A DNA stretch of 33,342 nt, taken from assembly GCA_002698745.1 (NCBI GenBank), contig PAAD01000018.1, forward strand, positions 1-33,342, read 5' to 3'. Source of the stretch: Flavobacteriaceae bacterium (GTDB taxonomy: Bacteria > Bacteroidota > Bacteroidia > Flavobacteriales > Flavobacteriaceae). The notes beneath the pieces were generated by a model, which was given only the letters and a program-made list of their open reading frames with translations, made no database searches and was not told the DNA's origin. Position 1 is the first letter of the stretch; each line of letters starts with the position of its first letter. Position numbers and translations under genes: made by a program. This document shows positions 8,168 through 16,121 of this stretch, piece after piece.

Positions 8168-8905
8168 ATGAGTTTACAAGAATTTAATAACGATCAATTA
8201 CCACAGCACATTGCTATTATTATGGATGGTAATGGTCGTTGGGCACAACAGCAAGGTAAAAATCGATTGCGTGGTCACGAGGCAGGTGCAAAAGCAGTAC
8301 GAAATACAGTCGAAGCAGCTGCAAGATTAGGTGTTAGGCATCTTACGCTTTATGCATTTTCAACTGAAAACTGGAACCGACCAAAAACAGAAGTTTCTAC
8401 GCTTATGTCACTTTTGGTACGAAATCTTCGTCGAGAATTAAGGCGTATGACAAAAAATAATATTCGCCTCTCGGCGATTGGCTCTTTGCACAAGCTCCCC
8501 AAAAAAGTGTATGAGGAATTAGAAGAAGTTATTGAAAAGACAAAAAGCAATACTGGTACGAATTTAACATTAGCGCTTAGTTATGGCGCACGCGAGGAAA
8601 TCAAGCAAGCAGTTATTGATATTGGCAAAAAAGTTAAAAATAACATAATTAACGTTGAAAGTATTGATCAAACCATAATAAATGAGCATCTTTACACGCA
8701 ACATTTGCCTGATGTGGATTTACTCATCCGCACCAGTGGTGAAGTTCGTATAAGTAATTTTCTTTTATGGCAAATCGCTTACGCAGAACTATATTTCACT
8801 GACGTAATGTGGCCAGAGTTCGATGAGCATGAGCTCCACAAGGCAATTAAAAGTTATATAAAAAGAGAACGTAGATTTGGAAAAACAAGCGAGCAACTTA
8901 CTTAA
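8168..8905 (+). CDS. uppS: Isoprenyl transferase (undecaprenyl diphosphate synthase)
   Basis: A 245-residue cis-prenyltransferase that extends farnesyl diphosphate with isopentenyl diphosphate to make the C55 lipid carrier for peptidoglycan and polysaccharide synthesis. The catalytic Asp20 lies in IIMDGNGRWA. LTLYAFSTENWNRP (58-71) and RTSGEVRIS (187-195) form the substrate pocket, with RTSGE replacing the common RTGGE. SNFLLWQIAYAELYFT follows as expected. I chose the ATG at 8168, four bases after the preceding stop, because the longer frame only adds unrelated residues. The end overlaps the bamA start by 29 bases. Confidence 0.96.
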   Translation: MSLQEFNNDQLPQHIAIIMDGNGRWAQQQGKNRLRGHEAGAKAVRNTVEAAARLGVRHLTLYAFSTENWNRPKTEVSTLMSLLVRNLRRELRRMTKNNIRLSAIGSLHKLPKKVYEELEEVIEKTKSNTGTNLTLALSYGAREEIKQAVIDIGKKVKNNIINVESIDQTIINEHLYTQHLPDVDLLIRTSGEVRISNFLLWQIAYAELYFTDVMWPEFDEHELHKAIKSYIKRERRFGKTSEQLT

Positions 8906-11429
8906 CTGTTTACTTCTCCCCCTTATATTGTGCGTGTTACTGTTTTGTCTCAATCAAGCAAATGCGCAACAAAATACCTATGATAAAGGCAAGTTTTATG
9001 AACTTGGAGAAATTAACGTTACTGGCGTAAAAAGTTTTAGTCCACAAACAGTTGTGGCATATACCGGACTTAAAAAAGGTCAGCGTATTCAAATCCCGGG
9101 TGAAGAAATTAGTACTACCATAAATAAGTTATGGAAGCTTGAGCTTTTCAGTGATATTGAATTTTTTATCACCAATATTAATGGTGATGTTGCAGATTTG
9201 GAACTATACATTCAAGAACTGCCTACTTTATCTGACTACACCATTAAGGGTCTAAAAAAAGGTAAAATCGAAACTATTGTTAAAGATACTGACATTAAAA
9301 AAGGTAAAAAACTCAGTAAAAACTTTCTTTCCACTACCAAAAACTACATTATAAATAAATATAAAAAAGAAGGTTTTCTAAACACAAAAGTAACCATTGA
9401 CACTAAGGCCGATACGACAGATGTGAACAGTCAAAAAATGTTAGTTTACATTGATAGAAATGAACGAGTAAAAGTACGCTCCATTTCTTTTGAGGGTAAT
9501 AAAGTTTACAGATCCAGAAAACTGCGTAAACAAATTAAAAATACAAGGGTAGAGTTTCCAGGTCGATTTTGGAAGCGTTCTAAGTATATTGAGGCTGATT
9601 TTGAAGAAGATATTAAAAAACTGTTGGACTTCTACAAAGAAAAAGGTTACAGGGATTCCCGTATAATTTCTGACAGCATTATTATTGACAACAACAAAAT
9701 TGATGTTGTTATCAAAGTTCAGGAAGGCAACAAGTATTATTTTGGTGATGTTAATTTTATTGGTAATTCCGTTTACAGCGATGCACAACTTAGAAGAGTA
9801 CTGGGTATTAAATCTGGTGACACATACAACGGAGTGTTATTGCGTAAGCGCATTGCAGACCAAACCAAACCTGATGGTGATGACCTCACAAACTTATATC
9901 AAAACAACGGTTACTTATTCTCAAGTATAAATCCTGTTGAAGTAAGTGCTACAAATGATACCATAAACTTTGAAATTCGTATTAATGAAGGCAAACCTGC
10001 TTACTTTAACCGAATTAGTGTTCGAGGCAATGACCGCACAAATGACCACGTAATTTACAGAGAAATTCGCACTCGTCCAGGGGAACTCTACAGTAAAGAT
10101 AAAGTGGTCCGTTCAGTACGTGAGTTAGGACAACTAGGCTTTTTTGATCCTGAGCAAATATCCCCTGACTTTAAGGATGTAGACCCAAATGCAGGGACAG
10201 TAGACATTGAATATGGCTTGGTCGAAAAAGGCGCCAGCCAAATTGAACTTCAAGGTGGCTATGGCGGCGGTGGGTTAATTGGAACTCTAGGACTTTCATT
10301 CAACAACTTCTCAATGCGTAACATTTTTAACAATAAAGAATATAAGCCAGTGCCTATGGGTGATGGCCAACAATTAGCGCTTCGTCTTCAAGCAAGTCGT
10401 TTTTTTGAAACCTATAGTTTTTCATTTTCAGAACCTTGGCTAGGCGGGGAGCAACCAGTGCGTTTTTCGACTTCTATTTCGCAAACAACCCAGTACCGCT
10501 ATAATTTTATGACAGGTTTGGCGGATAAATCTCAATATTTTAAAATTCGTGGCATCAACTTTGGGTTGGCCAAACGTCTTCAGGTTCCTGATGATTACTT
10601 TACACTTTCGCAAACAATAGGTTACCAATACTTTGACTTAAACAACTATTATACAGGGTTGTTTACTTTTGGAGATGGGGTTTCAAACAACCTATTTTAT
10701 GCCATAGCCTTATCAAGAAATAACACCTTTACAAATCCTATATTTCCTGTTGGTGGTTCTTCATTTACGATTGGTGCTAAACTAACCTTTCCATACTCAT
10801 TGGTGAATAATATAGATTATGGTAATTTGAAGAATCTAGCAGCATATCAAAATGCAAATGGTAATCCTGACCAAGCTAAAATTGACCAAGAACGATTTAA
10901 ATGGTTAGAGTACTACAAGTTAAATTTTGAAGGTACATGGTATACCCGTATTATTGATAAATTAATTTTACGAACCCACGCCGAATTTGGATTTTTAGGC
11001 GCATACAACCCTGACAGAGGTAATATCCCCTTCGAAAGATACTTCCTAGGAGGTGACGGACTTCAACAATATGCCATGGACGGAAGAGAAACCATTGCGC
11101 TCAGAGGTTATGAAAATCAATCGCTATCCAGCAGAGATGGCTCAACTGTTTACAATAAATTCTCACTTGAATTACGTTACCCCATTTCATTAAAACCAAG
11201 TGCATCTATATATGCTCTGAGTTTTTTGGAAGCGGGTAATGGCTATAACAATTTTCGTGAGTTTAACCCGTTTAATAGTAAGCGCTCAGCTGGCTTTGGT
11301 GTTAGAATTTTTATGCCCGCATTTGGATTGTTAGGTATAGATTTTGGATATGGATTTGACAGTGAAGTACCAAATGACTTAAACCCCAACGGATGGGAAA
11401 CACACTTTATTATAGGTCAACAATTCTAG
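8877..11429 (+). CDS. bamA: Outer-membrane protein assembly factor BamA
   Basis: An 850-residue Omp85-family protein that inserts beta-barrel proteins into the outer membrane. A signal peptide (residues 1-30, cleaved near ANA-QQ) is followed by about five POTRA domains (roughly 40-115, 118-195, 198-283, 286-370 and 375-450), a Gly-rich linker (GGYGGGG from 460) and a C-terminal 16-strand barrel. The barrel contains the RGYENQ element of the lid loop and ends in Phe. The start is a TTG at 8877, the only one that keeps a full signal peptide, and it overlaps uppS by 29 bases. The following ompH genes encode periplasmic chaperones expected to deliver its substrates. Confidence 0.96.
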   Translation: MEKQASNLLNCLLLPLILCVLLFCLNQANAQQNTYDKGKFYELGEINVTGVKSFSPQTVVAYTGLKKGQRIQIPGEEISTTINKLWKLELFSDIEFFITNINGDVADLELYIQELPTLSDYTIKGLKKGKIETIVKDTDIKKGKKLSKNFLSTTKNYIINKYKKEGFLNTKVTIDTKADTTDVNSQKMLVYIDRNERVKVRSISFEGNKVYRSRKLRKQIKNTRVEFPGRFWKRSKYIEADFEEDIKKLLDFYKEKGYRDSRIISDSIIIDNNKIDVVIKVQEGNKYYFGDVNFIGNSVYSDAQLRRVLGIKSGDTYNGVLLRKRIADQTKPDGDDLTNLYQNNGYLFSSINPVEVSATNDTINFEIRINEGKPAYFNRISVRGNDRTNDHVIYREIRTRPGELYSKDKVVRSVRELGQLGFFDPEQISPDFKDVDPNAGTVDIEYGLVEKGASQIELQGGYGGGGLIGTLGLSFNNFSMRNIFNNKEYKPVPMGDGQQLALRLQASRFFETYSFSFSEPWLGGEQPVRFSTSISQTTQYRYNFMTGLADKSQYFKIRGINFGLAKRLQVPDDYFTLSQTIGYQYFDLNNYYTGLFTFGDGVSNNLFYAIALSRNNTFTNPIFPVGGSSFTIGAKLTFPYSLVNNIDYGNLKNLAAYQNANGNPDQAKIDQERFKWLEYYKLNFEGTWYTRIIDKLILRTHAEFGFLGAYNPDRGNIPFERYFLGGDGLQQYAMDGRETIALRGYENQSLSSRDGSTVYNKFSLELRYPISLKPSASIYALSFLEAGNGYNNFREFNPFNSKRSAGFGVRIFMPAFGLLGIDFGYGFDSEVPNDLNPNGWETHFIIGQQF

Positions 11430-11440
11430 TAAACAAGCAA

Positions 11441-12370
11441 ATGCGTTTTTTTTGGGCCTTAGTGTTAACCTTTTTTTTAACTGACTTTATATATGCGCAA
11501 CGTAATGTAAGGATAGGGTTTTTGAATATTGACAAAGTTTTAACATCACATCAGGGCTTCTCTGAATCTAGTCAAGACTTGGAAATCAAAATTATGTCAT
11601 GGCGTAATGAAATTGAGAAAAGACAAAAAGAATTAAATGAACAAAGTAAAGCCCTTGAAATCGAAAGGCCTTTACTCACAGAAGAAATTGCTGAAGAACG
11701 TAAAGATGACATCGCTTTTGAGCAGGATAAACTAAATCAATACATTGAACAGCGTTTTGGAGTTGAGGGAGACTGGATTAAACAAAAGTTATTATTAGCG
11801 CAACCTGCCCAGGATGAAATTTTGACAGCCATAAGAGAAATTGCAAGTGACCGAAAACTAAATTATGTTTTTGATAGTACTGCTGAAATTCTGGTATTAC
11901 ATTCTGAAAAAAAGTACGATATTAGCGACCTTGTTATTCGGTATTTAGAAATTGAAGACAAAAAAAAAGCACAAGCCTTTTTGGCAGAAACAAAAAAAGA
12001 AGAACGTAAAGAAAACTCAAATCCATCCTTAAACGAGAGAAGAAAAAAAATAGACCAGCAAAAATCTGAACGCCTAAAGCTTTTTGAAGAAAGAAAAGCC
12101 GAGCGACAAAGAAAAAAAGATGAAAAAAAATCGGGAAATAAATTCAAAAGTAATTTTGAAACTAGTCTAACCCAAGATGAAAAACAAGCATCAAAAAAAG
12201 TTAAATTTGAGCTCAGAAAGCAAGAACGTGAAGCTGAAGTCGCTCGAAAGAAAAAAGAAAGGGAAGAGACGATAGCCAAACGTAAAGAGGAAAGGCTTAA
12301 AGAACTTGAAAGAAGAAAAAAAGAATTTGAAGAAAAACGCAAAAAAGTAAAACAAAAAAGTAAAACTTAA
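11441..12370 (+). CDS. OmpH/Skp-family periplasmic chaperone with long charged C-terminal tail
   Basis: A 309-residue OmpH (Skp-like) protein. Residues 1-20 form a signal peptide (MRFFWALVLTFFLTDFIYAQ). Residues 21 to about 170 match the OmpH domain: RIGFLNIDKVL, then a long coiled-coil region, then LNYVFDSTAEILVLHSEKKYDISDLV in pieces. Residues from about 172 to 309 are almost entirely Lys, Glu and Arg with scattered Ala and Leu, predicting one long charged helix. I recall similar tails in flavobacterial OmpH proteins, so this is not a frameshift product. It probably holds unfolded outer-membrane proteins for BamA. The role of the tail is unknown. The ATG at 11441 follows bamA by 11 bases. 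Confidence 0.92.
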   Translation: MRFFWALVLTFFLTDFIYAQRNVRIGFLNIDKVLTSHQGFSESSQDLEIKIMSWRNEIEKRQKELNEQSKALEIERPLLTEEIAEERKDDIAFEQDKLNQYIEQRFGVEGDWIKQKLLLAQPAQDEILTAIREIASDRKLNYVFDSTAEILVLHSEKKYDISDLVIRYLEIEDKKKAQAFLAETKKEERKENSNPSLNERRKKIDQQKSERLKLFEERKAERQRKKDEKKSGNKFKSNFETSLTQDEKQASKKVKFELRKQEREAEVARKKKEREETIAKRKEERLKELERRKKEFEEKRKKVKQKSKT

Positions 12371-12383
12371 TTAACTTAATACA

Positions 12384-12887
12384 ATGAAATATTTATCTAC
12401 TCTATTACTAACTGTAATTTTAATGCTTAATAGTGCAACATACGCACAAAGTAAAGTTGCGCACTTAGACTTCCAAAAGCTCATAAGCGAAATGCCAAGT
12501 GTAATTGCTGCACAAGAAGAAGTACAAAAACTAGAAAAAGATTATCAAACTGAAATCGAAGCTTCTATAAAGGAGTATCAAACCAAATTACAGACTTATT
12601 CTGCTGAGGCTGAAAATCAAACAGACGTAACCAATCAAGCGCGTCAACAAGAGCTTGCTGGAATGGAGCAAAACATCCAACAATTCCGTCAAACAGCTTC
12701 ACAAGACATCCAAAAAAAGCAAGCAGACCTATTACGTCCTATCATTGAAAATGTGCGCGCTAAAGTCCAAGAAGTTGCTAAAGGACAAGGATTTGACTAT
12801 GTAGTAGATGCAAGTCTTGGTGGTGCTTTACTTATGGCTGAAGGAAAAGATCTTGCACCAGACGTTAAAAAAGCATTGGGTATCTAA
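12384..12887 (+). CDS. OmpH/Skp-family periplasmic chaperone
   Basis: A 167-residue OmpH protein of standard length. A signal peptide ends near YAQ-S (residues 21-22). KVAHLDFQKLISEMP starts the mature domain and a Gln/Glu-rich coiled coil spans about 40-125. GFDYVVDASLGGALLMAEG forms the second half of the small beta body typical of Skp. It should bind unfolded outer-membrane proteins in the periplasm. It lies 13 bases after its larger paralogue and is the last gene of the envelope operon, followed by a strong terminator. Confidence 0.94.
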   Translation: MKYLSTLLLTVILMLNSATYAQSKVAHLDFQKLISEMPSVIAAQEEVQKLEKDYQTEIEASIKEYQTKLQTYSAEAENQTDVTNQARQQELAGMEQNIQQFRQTASQDIQKKQADLLRPIIENVRAKVQEVAKGQGFDYVVDASLGGALLMAEGKDLAPDVKKALGI

Positions 12888-12914
12888 TCAAAACCCATTG
12901 TAATATATTATTTT

Positions 12915-12947
12915 AAAAAAACTGCCTTCTTTCGGGGCAGTTTTTTT
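12915..12947 (+). terminator. Rho-independent terminator after the envelope operon
   Basis: ACTGCC (12921-12926) pairs with GGCAGT (12936-12941), flanked by an A-run upstream and a T-run downstream that extend the stem. The loop is nine bases. The T-run reaches 12947, only ten bases before the murI ATG. Confidence 0.9.
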
Positions 12948-12957
12948 ATTTTTAAGC

Positions 12958-13731
12958 ATGCATTCTAAACCCATTGGCGTTTTTGATTCTGGAATAGGCG
13001 GATTATCTGTACTCAATGCACTTAAAGAAATGCTCCCTAATGAGGATATACTTTACGTAGCCGACCAAGCTTACACACCTTATGGAAAAAAAACAAAACA
13101 AGCTATTACGACACGTGCAATAGCCATTACCAATTGGTTGGTCTCACAAGATTGTAAACTAGTTGTGATAGCCTGCAATACGGCAACAACGAATGCCATT
13201 ACACAACTAAGGGCATATTTTTCGGTTCCCTTCGTAGGTATTGAGCCTGCCATAAAACCAGCAGCACTTGGTAGTCAGACTGGTGTGATAGGTGTGTTGG
13301 CAACTGCCGGTACACTCACAAGTACCCTCTTCCAAACAACATCTCAAGATTACACACAAGGGTTAGAAGTAATCAGTCAAGTTGGGCTCGGATTGGTGGG
13401 GTTGGTGGAACAAGGTAAAGCAAACAGTAAAGCAACAGAAAAACAACTACGTGATATTTTATCACCCATGTTAGAAAAGCCCATTGACCACTTGGTCCTA
13501 GGGTGTACCCACTACTCCTTTTTAACTCAGACTCTAAAAAAAATACTGCCAAAAAATATAACAATTCTTGATTGTAGTTCCCCAGTTGCCAAGCAAACCG
13601 ACAGACTACTAGAATTAAACAACCTCAACAATACAAATGGTGGTAATATAAGCTATTATAGCACAGCTATTCCAAATATTGAGGTTTGGAAATCTTTTGG
13701 TGTTAATCAAATTAGTAAGTTAGAAATTTAA
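12958..13731 (+). CDS. murI: Glutamate racemase
   Basis: A 257-residue glutamate racemase making D-glutamate for peptidoglycan. Both catalytic cysteines are present: Cys73 in ACNTATTNA and Cys183 in LGCTHYSFL. Asp10 in FDSGIGG, Glu151 in VEQG and His185 complete the active site. The ATG at 12958 gives the usual N-terminus and starts ten bases after the end of a strong terminator, so the gene must depend on read-through or on a promoter overlapping the terminator. The 3' end is followed by a 174-base gap before the Nfu gene. Confidence 0.97.
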   Translation: MHSKPIGVFDSGIGGLSVLNALKEMLPNEDILYVADQAYTPYGKKTKQAITTRAIAITNWLVSQDCKLVVIACNTATTNAITQLRAYFSVPFVGIEPAIKPAALGSQTGVIGVLATAGTLTSTLFQTTSQDYTQGLEVISQVGLGLVGLVEQGKANSKATEKQLRDILSPMLEKPIDHLVLGCTHYSFLTQTLKKILPKNITILDCSSPVAKQTDRLLELNNLNNTNGGNISYYSTAIPNIEVWKSFGVNQISKLEI

Positions 13732-13885
13732 TTTTTATTCCAGCTTGCATATAAGTTATAATTTTTAGCGATGCGTGCTATTTCTGCCGATATGAGTTCA
13801 AGTGAGGTTTCCTTAATCTTTTATTATGCATACTTCAAAATACAAAAAGTACAGTGAAAGTTCTTCTAGGAATAGTTCAAATACG

Positions 13886-13893
13886 TATTTTTG
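13886..13893 (+). promoter_or_regulatory. Candidate -7 element for the Nfu gene
   Basis: TATTTTTG fits TAnnTTTG and ends 12 bases before the ATG at 13906. It supports that ATG over the in-frame TTG at 13891, which lies inside the box. No good -33 element is seen. Confidence 0.45.
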
Positions 13894-13905
13894 CATGAAA
13901 AGTCT

Positions 13906-14778
13906 ATGAACCATTTTCGCATATTACCGTCTGAAAATCAGGATTTACTTGTTTTGAGTACTGAAACCCCACTAGTTGAACGTGCTTACGCTTTTAATAA
14001 TGTTTCAGAGGCCAAGGAAGTTCCGCTTGCACAGCAATTATTTTACTTGCCTTTTGTGAAGGCTGTAACACTCAACGGAACCCAATTGACTTTGGAACGC
14101 TTCCCCATTGTGGAATGGAGCGACGTTCAAAACGAAGTAATCGAACAATTAGAAAAGTATCTCGCTGAAGGAGGCGAAGTCACCAAAACAAAAAAAGTAG
14201 CTCCAGCTAGTGTTTATGCTGAAAGTACGCCAAACCCTGCTGTAATGAAATTTGTAGCAAATAAAAAACTGGTGCCTGCAAGTGTGGAATTTAAATCCAT
14301 TGACACTACCCAAAATGCACCCCTAGCCCAAGCCTTATTCCACTTTCCTTTTGTCAAAGAGGTATACATGGATGAAAACTTTATTTCTATAACCAAATAC
14401 GAAATTTCAATATGGCAAGAAGTGGTGCAACAAATGCGTACTTTTATAAGAGAGTACATTGCAGAAAACAAGCCCATATTATCTCACAATTTTATTCCAA
14501 ATTCAGAAACGGAAGCAAATGTTGAGTTAAACTACACTCCAACGGAAAAGGAAATCGTTCGCATTTTAGATGAATACATCAAGCCTGCTGTAGCATCAGA
14601 CGGAGGAAATATTGTATTTCAATCTTTTGATGTAAATACTAAGGCGGTTCACGTAGTCTTGCAAGGTGCTTGTAGTGGATGTCCCTCCTCTACCTTTACA
14701 CTAAAGAATGGCATCGAAACCATGATGTGCGAAATGCTACCCGGAAAGGTTGAGAAAGTGGTGGCTATCAACGGTTAA
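13906..14778 (+). CDS. Nfu/NifU-type iron-sulfur scaffold protein with two Nfu N-terminal domains
   Basis: A 290-residue Fe-S scaffold or carrier. Residues about 5-90 and 106-190 are two copies of the Nfu N-terminal domain. The second has the normal [10 protein letters not shown] opening (107-116); the first is degenerate ([13 protein letters not shown]) but shares the following APLAQ-LF-FPFVK pattern. Residues 214-290 are the NifU C-terminal domain, with the cluster-binding CSGC (Cys256, Cys259) and SDGGNI upstream. It would receive or hand on Fe-S clusters in the cytoplasm. The stop codon overlaps that of the convergent odhB gene in a shared TTAA. Confidence 0.93.
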   Translation: MNHFRILPSENQDLLVLSTETPLVERAYAFNNVSEAKEVPLAQQLFYLPFVKAVTLNGTQLTLERFPIVEWSDVQNEVIEQLEKYLAEGGEVTKTKKVAPASVYAESTPNPAVMKFVANKKLVPASVEFKSIDTTQNAPLAQALFHFPFVKEVYMDENFISITKYEISIWQEVVQQMRTFIREYIAENKPILSHNFIPNSETEANVELNYTPTEKEIVRILDEYIKPAVASDGGNIVFQSFDVNTKAVHVVLQGACSGCPSSTFTLKNGIETMMCEMLPGKVEKVVAING

Positions 14779-15977
14779 AATTCCAATGCTTTTTTGGCAT
14801 CACCATCCATAAGTAAGGCAACCGGGTCTTCTAGTGCATCTTTAACTGCTGCCAAAAAGCCCACACTCTCACTGCCATCAATGATGCGATGATCATAAGA
14901 AAGCGCCACATACATCATAGGGTGGATTTCAACCTTGCCATTAACAGCAATTGGACGTTGCAAAATATTATGCATGCCTAAAATAGCGGACTGTGGTGGA
15001 TTGATGATAGGGGTAGATAGCATAGAGCCAAACACACCTCCGTTGGAAATGGTAAAGGTTCCACCTGTCATTTCATCAACGGTGATTTGTCCATCGCGTG
15101 CACGTGTGGCCAGACGCTTAATTTCAGTTTCTACATCTCTAAAGCTCATAGCCTCTGCATTGCGAACTACAGGTACCATAAGTCCTTTAGGTCCAGAAAC
15201 AGCGATACTAATATCGTAGTAATCATGTAAGATTTGTAAGTTACCATCAATCATAGAATTTACGTCTGGGAATTCTTTTAGGGCACGAACTACGGCTTTT
15301 GTGAAAAAACTCATAAACCCAAGTCCAACGTCGTGCTTTGCTTTAAAGGCTTCTTTGTGCGCATTACGCAACGCAAAGATTGGTGACATATTAACCTCAT
15401 TAAATGTAGTGAGCATGGCCGTTTCATTTTTAGCGGCTACTAAGCGCTCTGCTACTTTTCTACGTAGCATAGACATTTTTTTAGTCGAAGTGGGTCTTTC
15501 ACCTGAAGGGGTCCCCATTGAAGGAACAGCATTGATAGCGTCTTCTTTTGTAATACGCCCATCACGACCAGTACCTGTAATGTCTGCGGTATCTATGCCT
15601 TTTTCAGCAAGAATTTTTCGTGCTGCTGGTGAAGCTATTCCAGTAGCATAGCTTGTTTGAGAAGGGGCAGCTGTTGCAATATTTTGTGTTATAGGCGCCT
15701 TGGCTGGGGCCGATTTTAAATCCTGCGATACTACCTTTTCAGCAGAAGTGTCAATATGGCACACTACGGCACCTACGGCAATGGCGTCGCCTTCTTCTGC
15801 CTTAAGTGTGATGATCCCACTCTCTTCAGCAGGGAGCTCAAGGGTAGCCTTATCCGAATCAACTTCAGCAATGGTTTGATCTTTTTCAACATAATCACCA
15901 TCACTAACTAACCATTCAGCTATTTCTACTTCGGATATGGATTCACCCGGAGAGGGCACTTTCATTTCTAAAATCAT
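14775..15977 (-). CDS. odhB: 2-oxoglutarate dehydrogenase E2, dihydrolipoyl succinyltransferase
   Basis: A 400-residue E2 component of the 2-oxoglutarate dehydrogenase complex (also sucB), transferring the succinyl group from lipoamide to CoA in the TCA cycle. The single N-terminal lipoyl domain has its lipoylated Lys43 in DSDKATLE. A peripheral-subunit binding domain begins [13 protein letters not shown], and the catalytic domain carries SYDHRIIDG (His363, Asp367). The sucA gene lies 1.5 kb upstream on the same strand, but an opposite-strand gene lies between them, so odhB probably needs its own promoter in the AT-rich gap at 15978-16121. No clear promoter element was found there. Confidence 0.97.
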   Translation of the reverse strand: MILEMKVPSPGESISEVEIAEWLVSDGDYVEKDQTIAEVDSDKATLELPAEESGIITLKAEEGDAIAVGAVVCHIDTSAEKVVSQDLKSAPAKAPITQNIATAAPSQTSYATGIASPAARKILAEKGIDTADITGTGRDGRITKEDAINAVPSMGTPSGERPTSTKKMSMLRRKVAERLVAAKNETAMLTTFNEVNMSPIFALRNAHKEAFKAKHDVGLGFMSFFTKAVVRALKEFPDVNSMIDGNLQILHDYYDISIAVSGPKGLMVPVVRNAEAMSFRDVETEIKRLATRARDGQITVDEMTGGTFTISNGGVFGSMLSTPIINPPQSAILGMHNILQRPIAVNGKVEIHPMMYVALSYDHRIIDGSESVGFLAAVKDALEDPVALLMDGDAKKALEF

Positions 15978-16009
15978 AAACTCTAATTATTATAAAGAAT
16001 ATTCATTTT

Positions 16010-16028
16010 AATATTTAATTTAAATATT
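16010..16028. repeat. AT-rich 9-bp inverted repeat between odhB and the PagL-like gene
   Basis: AATATTTAA, one T, TTAAATATT form a near-perfect palindrome in the 144-base divergent gap. It could be an operator or simply reflect the very AT-rich sequence here. The gap holds no ORF and no clear promoter box. Confidence 0.3.
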
Positions 16029-16121
16029 TTATAAAATTAATACTATAAACCCTTTCGTTACCAATTTTTTCAGTTTATTTAATAACATGAAGTGCACATT
16101 AAATAAAAAGTTTAGCAAATA

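Noticed and set aside
11863-12342. A 159-codon leftward Ser/Phe-rich frame
   Set aside because: It is the complement of the Lys/Glu-rich tail of ompH and arises from its AAA/GAA codons. It has no independent support.
15301-15651. A 116-codon rightward frame opposite odhB
   Set aside because: odhB is certain here, and the antisense frame has low-complexity Ala/Ser/Val composition typical of an antisense shadow.
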